In this document: positions 46,440-55,200 of the stretch, piece after piece
How the letters are laid out: every line of letters starts with the position of its first letter
Position numbering within the stretch: position 1 is the stretch's first letter
NCBI GenBank assembly: GCA_030248295.1
Contig: JASANH010000918.1
Coordinates: forward strand, 186,001 to 250,000
Direction of reading: 5' to 3'
DNA from: Mesodorylaimus sp. YZB2_4
Taxonomy: Eukaryota > Nematoda > Enoplea > Dorylaimida > Dorylaimidae
Length of the DNA stretch: 64,000 bases
Notes under the pieces: model-generated
Databases searched by the model: none
What the model saw: only the letters and a program-made list of their open reading frames with translations
What the model was told of the DNA's origin: nothing
Position numbers and translations under genes: made by a program

Positions 46440-48222
46440 TAAGAAGAGAGATAAATTAGATAAACGTGTTGTGCGAGTGGCCTTGATCGCAGGTAAGATT
46501 TGAGGTGATTCTTAAAAAAAGACTAGACGAATCTTGTGACGGTCATCAATTAGATAGTAGGGCTTGGGTGAAAATGTGCTTCTTGCTTTGACTTGACATT
46601 TCTTTTGATTAACTCGTTTGAAGTCTAAGAGAATAGTCTATGAGAAATAAACTTCCTGATCATATTTGTCTGATGTGGTAATTGCATTGGTTTCGACCAG
46701 ATATTTTGATTTTGGTTGGTGTTTGTTGGTTTTGGTTTTATTGCATCGATGGGGATGGCCCTGTAGGAATTCCTGGGTGCTTCACTCCTTGAACTTCTTT
46801 GCCTTGGTTTCATGGGCAGCAGGAGTAAAAGAAGTAGGAGCAGAGCTGGACAGTAGATGCGATACTTTGATTGACTAGGGGTCCTTGTAGACTCCATGAA
46901 GGGCCACGGTAGGTGGGCATGGCTGGTGTGATCGATGAGACTGACTCGGAATGGAAACCTAAGCCATGCCCAGCTTCACTCATTGAACTCCCACTGCCTC
47001 TGGAGCCTTTGAAGGACTATGGGGCAGTGGGAGTTCAAGGAGTAAAGCTGGACAGTAGACAGATACTTTGATTGGGTCCAGAAACTGCAAAGGTGAAACT
47101 ACAGACAGGGGACTCCAAAAGGACTTAGCCCTGTCAGGAGGAAAGGTGGGCAGGGCTGGCAATAATGGACACTGACTGGGGGAACAGGACCTCAACCCTG
47201 TCCAGCTTTACTCCTTGCTTAAACTCCCACTGCCTAGAGTCAGGACTCGAGAGGCAGTTGGAGCTCTAGGAGTAAAGCTGGACAGTAGATAAGATACTTT
47301 GACTGGGTCCAGGAACTCCTGGGGGAAATATTATTCATTCTTTTAATCTACCGGAGATAGCCTCTGTACCCCCAGATCCCAAAGGTAATTTTTATTCATT
47401 TAAGAATTTAAATCTCAGGAGCATGAATCCCGTAGTTTATTTAACCTAAAGATTTAATTTTTGTCTGGTTTTAGCCTTGGGGGATTTGGGAATTCTTGTA
47501 GCAGGGAAAGTGGCCGTGGGAGAAACAGACCTCAACCCTGTCCAGCTTTACTCCTTGAACTCCCACTGCCTCTGGAGTTCTTGCCTTCTTAAGGTCTCCA
47601 GGGCAGTGGGAGTTCAAGGAGTAAAGCTGGAGAGTAGACAGATACTTTGATTGGATCCAGGAACTCCGAAAGTAGAACTCCTGGGGATTTCAAAAGGGGG
47701 TCTGTGACCCTGGCCGGTCCAGCTTCCCTCCTTGCATGCAGGGAAGGTGGACAGGGCTGGCTGCAGTGAACACTACTGGAGCAACGGGACCTAACCCTGT
47801 CCAGCGTTACTCCTTGAACTCCTACTGCCTCTGGAGTCCTCGCCCGTCTCTGAAGGACTGTAGGGCAGTGGGAGTTCAAGGAGTAAAGTTGGACAGTGAG
47901 ACAATTCTGATTCATTGACTCGGCGCGCGGGTGGTCATTCCATCATTTTCATGGGGACTATGGGCACCCTAGGATTGTTGCTGTTGGATCGGACATTAGT
48001 TGAATTCAACCACGGTCGCCTAGGCAACTCTTCAAAGCGCAGAGTGTTGATTTCTTTGCACATCATCCGTACCCATTCTTCTGCTCTAGGCAAACGATCA
48101 CGCGCCTTCATTTTGGACACCCTGGTGCTTCGAAGTCGATAATTGGGTGCCGGACATCCTGTCGGTCTGGAAATCTAGTCCCAGAGTGCTTGTGCCGAGG
48201 CAGCCGATGCCTCGCTTGGATC
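46440..48222. other. Intergenic between mitoferrin and MXRA7-like gene
   Basis: About 330 bp of probable mitoferrin 3' UTR is followed by the repeat array at 46780-47900, then about 300 bp with no recognisable feature up to the next start codon. No exon is supported. Confidence 0.5.
46780..47900. repeat. Array of hairpin-bearing repeat units
   Basis: Four clear and one degenerate units of roughly 240-330 bp share three parts. First is a left arm ACTCCTTGAACTCCCACTGCC. Second, after 25-40 nt, is its near-perfect complement GGCAGTGGGAGTTCAAGGAG. Third is a tail, TAAAGCTGGACAGTAGA, then ACTTTGATTGG. Hairpins are centred near 47010, 47250, 47585 and 47850; the first, weak copy is near 46800. Confidence 0.85.
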
Positions 48223-51118
48223 ATGCTAGCCGTCGATGAAAATTCGCTTTATATATTAGCTACAGCATTTACTATTCTTTCAATCATAATCGTATTCTTG
48301 GTCAAATTTTGGTTCGGCAAATCAAGTGGGCGAGAAGAAACGAGTGAGGAAGAGGACAAAGACGTACAAGAGCAATTGAGCAAGGGATCATTCGGTGGTT
48401 TGCCCATCAAAGAGTGGAAACAACATAAATTGGCATTGGACAAGGTAAGCCTAATGGTCGTGATCAGTGCTAGAATATGAGCCTAGCGGGTTAAGGCGTT
48501 TGCCTCTCACGCTTGTAGGGCAGGGTTCGACTCCCGCCCGGGTCAAAAATTATCTGTTTAATATGTGTTCCTTAACCCTCGAGTGCCCTTGGCTATGGAC
48601 AGTACTTGCCTTTCAGGAATTTCGTGATCGCCAAATGGATTCGTCATCATCTTCGGACAAAGAAGACGACAAGGCGCCATTGCTGCCCGAAGATGAAGGC
48701 AATGACGAATCGATCGATCTAAAGTCATCTGCTGGAAAAATAGTCCGATTTCAAGAAGAGAAATCAGCATCCGACCAAGAGACCAGTGATTCCGAGCCCA
48801 ATCTTGGATCCAGAGTGTTCGACGAGGACTTGAAAGGTACGCCCAGTGGGGAGGGGTGGGGTGAACTGAGTCAGAGAATATTGCCTTTAGATATCCTGGG
48901 CGACAAGATTGACGAAAGCGAGCTGGCCCATTTGCCAGGCCAGCTGAAATCGGTGAAACTGCGCAAAGCAACGAAACAGTTGGAGGCGGAATTGACTGAC
49001 GAGCAGAGACAGGAAGAAGCCAGGTGAGACGTGCACTCATGCTGTGCTGTCAAGTATGGGCAGGGGGGGTGGGGGGGGGGGGGGTTAAACCCCTGTTGGG
49101 CCGGCCAGGACACTGAACCCTTCCTCTCAACCCCCCCCCCCCCCCCCCCCCACCTCAGGTCCAGCAAGAAGAAAGAAAAGGAAGGAAGCAAAAGCGATCA
49201 AATTGTATGTGGGCTGGACCAAGACCTGACCTGACTGACCAAGCACAGGCCAATTGTCCAGCCAGCCTGCAGTACTGCATGTAAACAGTCATACAACTCA
49301 CTCGACTCGACACAAGCCTGACCTGTCTCACACGCAATCGGATCAGGCTTGCCGCTCTCATAGCACAGGAAAGCCAGCCTGGCCTGGGCTATCAAGATCT
49401 GCATGCGCTGTGCTTCTTATTCAGCTCTCAATAATCAGAAAACACGTTATGATAATAAGTCAAAGAACCAATGCGTTGCTTTCTATTCTCTTAATCAGTC
49501 AAAAACTTCTAAGAAGGGCATTCAAGTCAAGGAAATACTCAAGGATATAAAATTTGGAAGCATAGCTTACATCGCAGGAAAAGGCGCATTATGAAGCATT
49601 CCTAAAGGTTTCGCCTCTGGCGGGGTGGGGGCACATCCCTGGCCCGCTTTCCGCCCCATTTATCTTGGCTATCTTTCCTACCCCCCCCGCACTTGTGTGC
49701 TGTCTGGGGGGACCATTGTTGGGGAGGTTGTGTGTGGGTACAGGGCAGATGGGTTTGGTCAGCTTGAATTGCATAGCCTCAAGGAAACATTGAATTATCG
49801 CTGCCAATGCCGTAATAGAATGTTCATCGAAAACGAAAAAATAATGAAAAATAATTTTTCCCACAATAAGATTCAAATTTAAAATAGCGGGAAAATTTGC
49901 ATCTTAATACAGGGCTGCAGTCCAACCTAAGGCTCATGGACCGGACCATGAGAAGCCATGAAGGTTCAGGGATTAGTGTAGGATCCATTGTCTTGCTAAA
50001 AGCTGATGTGCAAGAGAAATCTTTTGCTGAAACTGTATTTTACGCATCTTGTGCAAGAATGTGGCACTTGTCGTTTTATGAGCATTTGACCAAAAGAACC
50101 GCAATCTGAAACTTACCTTTACCCCTACAGAATTATAGTTTACAGTCAGCTAGGGGTAGGAGAAGAAATTTTGTCGACTATAAACGCGCCTTTATGGCAA
50201 TGGAACTGCAGAAAAAGAGGGGCACCATATGATCGATGACCACCAGAACTGTCAGCCTTTCAGAATGAGTGAACTTTTGTTTCAGAAGAGTGGGTAGAAT
50301 ATGGTTTCAGAATAAGTAAAATATGGTTTCAGAATGAATAGAATAGTTTCAGCAGAATGGGTAGAATATGGTTTCAGAAGAATGGGTAGAATATGGTTTT
50401 AGAAGAATAGGTAGAATATGGTTTCAGAAGAATGGGTAGAATATGGTTTCAGAATGGGTAGAATATACTTTCAGAATAGGTAGAATATACTTTCAAAATG
50501 GGTAGAATATGGTTGCAGAATGGGTGGAATATAGTTTCAGAATGGGTAGAATATAGTTTCCGAAGAATGGGGAGACTATGGTTTCAGAATAAGTAAAATA
50601 TGGTTTTAGAATGGGCAGAATATAGTTTCAGAAGAATGGGTAGAATATGGTTTCAGAATAGATAAAATATAGTTTCAGAATAGGTAGAAAATATTTTCAG
50701 CATGGGTAGAATTAGGTTTCAGATTTGATAAAATATAGTTCTAGAATGGGTAGAATATGGTTTCAGAATGAATAAAATATAGTTTCAGAATAAGTTAAAT
50801 ATAGTTTCAGAATAGGTAGAATATAGTTTGCGAAGAATGGGTAGAATTAGGTTTCTGATTAAGTAAAATATAGTTTCAGAAGAATAGGTAGAATATGGTT
50901 TCAGGATAAATAAAGTATAGTTTCGGCCCCCAAAATGGGTAACTAAAGCTTCAGCGTAGGTAACACAGTTATATAGGTAGGAACAATCTTTACTCTTTTT
51001 CAGAGTTCGCAGCGAGCAATTAGCGTCCATATTTAATTTAATGCGTGAGCAGCAGGAAAAATTTGGCACATCTTCAATGGAGGAAATCGAAGAACAACTG
51101 AAATTATATAATTTGTGA
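48223..51118 (+). CDS. MXRA7: MXRA7-like single-pass membrane protein
   Basis: The exons are 48223-48444, 48617-48836, 48891-49023 and 51004-51118, giving 229 residues. Residues about 8-30 form one hydrophobic membrane segment (LYILATAFTILSIIIVFLVK), followed by an acidic, Ser/Asp/Glu-rich middle. The C-terminal helix EELTDEQRQEEARVRSEQLA-type region runs to QLKLYNL. The layout and the C-terminal segment (ASIFNLMREQQEKFG...EEQLKLY) match matrix-remodelling-associated protein 7, whose molecular role is poorly known. The second intron is only 54 nt, free of stops and in frame. The third, about 2 kb, carries G- and C-homopolymer tracts and a large motif array. A SINE occupies intron 1. MPC2 starts 219 bp downstream on the same strand. 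Confidence 0.82.
48481..48600 (+). repeat. tRNA-derived SINE, family 1, in MXRA7 intron 1
   Basis: GCCTAGCGGGTTAAGGCGTT (box A), GGGTTCGACTCCC (box B) and CCCTCGAGTGCCCTTGGCTA (tail). It is sense to the host gene and fills most of a 172-nt intron, ending about 15 nt before the acceptor. Confidence 0.78.
49063..49155. repeat. Facing G-run and C-run in MXRA7 intron 3
   Basis: A G-tract interrupted by single T residues (49063-49084) is followed about 45 nt later by an almost pure C-tract (49130-49150). The two could pair into a long GC hairpin, or each strand could form quadruplexes. Exact lengths may be assembly-dependent. Confidence 0.7.
50270..50945 (+). repeat. Array of a ~20-nt motif ending in a splice-acceptor sequence
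   Basis: More than 20 irregularly spaced copies of a motif close to GGTAGAATATGGTTTCAGAA occur, with variants AAATATAGTTTCAG and AATATACTTTCAG. Spacing is mostly 19-24 nt. Each copy contains GTTTCAG, identical to the real acceptors of this genome, in the sense orientation of the host gene. It lies just upstream of the true acceptor at 51003. Confidence 0.88.
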
Positions 51119-51219
51119 GCTCTATCTCACTCAGACATTTTTTTTGGTCTCAATTTGATCACGGTTCTGTTTTACTGGTGCACATTTCTATTTATTGTAA
51201 TTTGTTTGTGTTGCAGTGC

Positions 51220-51225
51220 AATAAA
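51220..51225 (+). terminator. Polyadenylation signal of MXRA7-like gene
   Basis: AATAAA lies 102 nt after the stop codon and 96 nt before the TTTCAG acceptor upstream of the MPC2 start codon. Confidence 0.7.
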
Positions 51226-51316
51226 ATATGAATATGGATTTTTAGACTGAATAAGTGATTTGTGAATTATCAATATTACTTTGCACTGATTCGATTGCTT
51301 TTTATCGATTGATTCG

Positions 51317-51323
51317 ATTTCAG
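51317..51323 (+). promoter_or_regulatory. Acceptor upstream of MPC2 start, candidate trans-splice site
   Basis: GATTTCAG ends 14 nt before the MPC2 ATG, with an AATAAA of the upstream gene about 100 nt earlier. This spacing is typical of downstream genes in nematode operons. A 5'-UTR intron cannot be excluded. Confidence 0.5.
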
Positions 51324-51337
51324 ATTACCGAACGAAA

Positions 51338-52016
51338 ATGAGTTTTATCTACCGTGCTATTGTGCGAACAGCGGATCCTTTGGTGCCTCAACGTCTGCGC
51401 CCACTTTGGAATCATCCCGCTGGTCCGAAGACTGTGCACTTTTGGGCTCCAACTATGAAATGGGTGAGTCTTGTTGGATTTGCACTGGGCCCTTTGAATG
51501 TATGAAACAATTTGGTACCCACTCTGCATATGGGGAATCACTCACTTCACACCAACGCAACAAAAGGTGCGCTGGCGATGGCACAGGTGGTTAGCGCTTT
51601 GCACTGGAATCCCACATGCAGGGGTTCGAACCCTGGTCAAGGCTCTTCTTTTTCTGATCACCTCAAGTTTGCCTCACAATACACACAGTGTAAAGTGAAA
51701 ATTACGTTTTAGAGCCTAGTGATAGCGGGCATTGGTGATCTGGCTCGTCCAGCCGAGAAATTAAGCGTTGCTCAGTCGACCGCGTTGGCCATGACAGGCA
51801 CCATCTGGTCCCGTTATTCATTAGTTATCATACCCAAGAATTGGAATTTATTCAGCGTCAACATCTTCGTAGCTGCAACTGGTATTTATCAGCTGTACAG
51901 GATTTTGGAGTAAGTCCATTCTTGCATTCGAGTTTGCCCCGCTCAACTGCCGTCTCCTCTTCAGATACCACCGATCGACCAAGGTCACCCATCCACCTCC
52001 AGCTAGCGTACTGTAG
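51338..52016 (+). CDS. MPC2: Mitochondrial pyruvate carrier subunit 2
   Basis: Together with MPC1 this small inner-membrane protein imports pyruvate into mitochondria. The exons are 51338-51463, 51713-51909 and 51965-52016, giving 124 residues. Signature stretches are RLRPLWNHPAGPKTVHFWAP, MKWSLVIAGIGDLARP, AMTGTIWSRYSLVIIPKNWN and LFSVNIFVAATGIYQL. Helical, hydrophobic segments follow the family pattern. The second donor, GA|GTAAGT, overlaps an in-frame TAA. If that intron is not removed, the protein stops after RILE; if it is removed, it gains a 17-residue tail ending PPPASVL. Intron 1 contains a tRNA-like element. AATAAA at 52105-52110 is the likely polyadenylation signal. Confidence 0.94.
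51571..51650 (+). repeat. tRNA-like element in MPC2 intron 1
   Basis: GATGGCACAGGTGGTTAGCG resembles a box A, and GGGGTTCGAACCCTGG is a perfect T-arm palindrome and B box. A Pol III-like T run follows within 20 nt. The anticodon arm is not clean, so I class it as a tRNA-derived repeat. Confidence 0.5.
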
Positions 52017-52104
52017 AAGGCCCTATGCCCTTTAGTCACTCCGCCGATGAGCCTTGCATCCTAGTTCCTGCTCTAGCTTAGCTTTACGATCAACTTGTTT
52101 CTTG

Positions 52105-52110
52105 AATAAA
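52105..52110 (+). terminator. Polyadenylation signal of MPC2
   Basis: AATAAA lies 89 nt beyond the MPC2 stop, between it and the convergent PARN stop codon at 52205. Confidence 0.6.
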
Positions 52111-52204
52111 TAAGGTTAGATAACAGGTTAGATTGCCATAAAAATTAGGGAACTCCATAAGTCGCATTATCAAAACACATGTAAATTACATGGGAGACCT
52201 GTTT

Positions 52205-55200
52205 TCAACTGCACCGCACCCGTTTCATCGCTCCATTTTCTTCCATCGGCTCATCGCCATCCGCCAATTGTAGCGGCTGTTGAGTCGTCGATTGACTCAA
52301 ACGGGCATTCAACGACTGCTCCATTTCGTTCAGATAATCCGTGGCCAAACGAAGATGCCATACCGTGTTCACAGCCGACGCTTGGTCTTCCATCATGGCC
52401 TTGGTCACTGAAACAGCCCAATCACTAACACAATACCCAACATAGAACACACCCTTACCCAAACCAGACTGCTCCCTGTTCTTCAACGAAACGAAAGCCG
52501 ATCGCTCATCGATCCAGTTCACAAATACTTGACCTAAAACGAAGTGATCGATTTTTATTGACCAAAGCCTTAGCGTACATCATTTAGATCTCCCCTCTTG
52601 TTTATAGGAGACTATCATTACCTCTCTAAAGACGACACATTACCTTTAATTGCATGTAAACTCATACCTGCAACCAATTTTACTTGCCATCTAATTTACT
52701 ACTATATTTTACCCCCTTCATATCTACTGCCACTTTTACCCATAAAATGTAATTACAGCCACATTTTACCCACCACCCAAGCCTGAAAACATCTTTTAAC
52801 TGCCATCTACAGTATACCTGCAACATTTTACACACCACCTAAATCTGAAAACATATTTTACCTACCAACTATACCTGACATCATATTTTACTTGCCATCT
52901 ATACTTGAAACCACCCTTCACCCACCGTTTACATCCGAAACCACATTTTACCCGCTACTCAAATCTGAACCACATTTTACCCTCATTATTCAACAGCCTC
53001 CTCCATCATCTATTTCTATCAGAACGATATGATATTACCACAAATGTCATATTCTTACAAGTGCGTAAAATATAGTTTCAGACTAGAAGTGACCACTACT
53101 TACCATAGGGAGAGAACAATTGGGTTATTTCGTGATTGGTCCACGTCTGTCCACTTTTGAAGCTAATATGAAATACGTGCCGACGATCGGGTATCAAATC
53201 CGGAGTACCCAACGACAACCATGGCAAATCGATGATTCGACCAGGAGTTATTCTAAAAAATCCTCTTCCTTTACAATTCTCACTATTATGTGGAAATGGA
53301 TTTCAAAGACGAAGCACACTCTGGAATCGATGAAAGAATATGATATTCATATTAAGCACTCATGTTTTAGGGTGGCAGCCAAAATTCCAGACCTTCAGCA
53401 CTTGAGCAAAAAAATTCGAAATCCTTGATTCAAAGTGGGGACCCTTTGGAATGAAAATTTTGACTTCTACTAATTGAGATAGCAGTCCACAGTTTTGGCT
53501 ACACCATTAAGACATGGGTGCTGAATCGGAATATCATTCTTTTTTCAATATTCCCACATCGATTCTAGAGTGTACCGTACTTCGCCTTCAAAATCCATTT
53601 CTCAAAAAAATGGTGAGAATTGTAGAGGAAGAGGATTTTTTAGAATGTAGCTCGTCTTTGAGTCTTTTTCAAGGTTAGGCCAGTCAGAACCCAAAATCCA
53701 AAGTTCTTTGACTTTTTCACGAAAAGTTCAAGGTTTCAAGGGCTTTCGGAGCTCATCCTCTCCCCCTGTCATACCCAACCCAGGCTAGCTTACTTCCCCA
53801 ACAATGCCCTCAGCATATCCCACGGCACATCGCATGTCGGCCTATTCGGCGTCTTCTGATCACCTGCAACAAACTCACACCCGTCATCTCCCCTCCAACA
53901 AGTCACCCTTGCTCACCTACCCAAGTAATTGGCCAGCCGTATAAAAATGAATCCAGTCAAAAAAGCATCGTAGCCAGCCTCGTGTAGATTTTCTTTGCAA
54001 AATGTATAACCATATTCGGGTTCTTCTGGTTCTAAAAGAAATAAAATTTCCGACAAAAAAAACTCATGCCACAGAAACGTACGGCTTACTGACAAGCACA
54101 TCGGCGAAAGGCTTGGGACAAGTCACTTTCCTGTACAAATCGCCCAACGACATTCCAGAACCAGCCACCGCCTAAAACACAAACCACAATAGAGTGCAAG
54201 ACCCTGTGATCTTAAACCATATTTTACACAAATTTCATGCCTGAAACCATACTTTAAAGGATCTTATTGTAGTCTCACAGGTGATGCTTCTGGTTTCTGA
54301 CTGAAACATCACTCGGGTCATGTTCCAGTCAGAGACCAGGTTGGAAGCCACAGTTGGGTCTTAAAGCTCAACCAGAGACTCCTTCCAGAAACACAGACCC
54401 AGACATACTTGCAACGGTTTCTGACCCGCCAGAACCTTGGTATCGATTATTTTTCTGAACCTCGCTTGAATCAATTCTTTGAACTGTTCATAGGTCTGAA
54501 ACGAGAAATTTTTTGTTGACGCCCCACATTCAAAAAAAATTTTCTTGTAAATATGTTCAAGTTGAATTCCTCGACTGAACGGACTTTAGATAATTTGAGG
54601 ATTTTATCTGAAACCATATTTTACACACAGACGAAACAGCCAAGCCCGAAACCATACTTTACACAGTTAGATTAAGAGAACAACCATGTCTGAAACCGCA
54701 TTTTACACAATTTTTAGGAGAGATCTGAAACCGCATTTTATAGCACACAATTTGGTGATAGATCTGAAACTACATTTTACACAGTTTGGTGCTACGATCT
54801 GAAACCGCATTTTACACAATTTTAGGATAGATGTGAAACCATATTTTACACAATTTGGCGATACGATTTGAACCCACATTTTACGCGAGCAATGTTTTCC
54901 TCGCTTCCTGTCTTTTAAAACCACCCACCTCAAACGCACGATCCTACATAAAATGTGTAAAATATAGTTTCAGACAGATATAAAATTCAAATAAAGATTT
55001 TGCTAAATTCAATTAAAAAGATTCGTCCTGGTTTGAATAAAATAACCTAAAGATGATAGTAATAAGCTAATAAAAAGCACGATCATCATTCTTTGGCCAA
55101 AAATCATGATCATCCTATTCGCTTCGAATCAACTTACGTCAGGTAACGGGCAGCAAAACGCTCGAACGACGTGTAGTAAATCGTGGAATAAATTATGCCC

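Noticed and set aside
48190..48222. Longer N-terminus for the MXRA7-like protein
   Set aside because: The upstream codon is TTG; the ATG at 48223 places the membrane segment at the usual distance from the N-terminus.
50270..50945. CRISPR-like array
   Set aside because: Spacing is irregular, the spacers are tiny or absent, and the host is clearly a eukaryote; it is a degenerate tandem repeat inside an intron.
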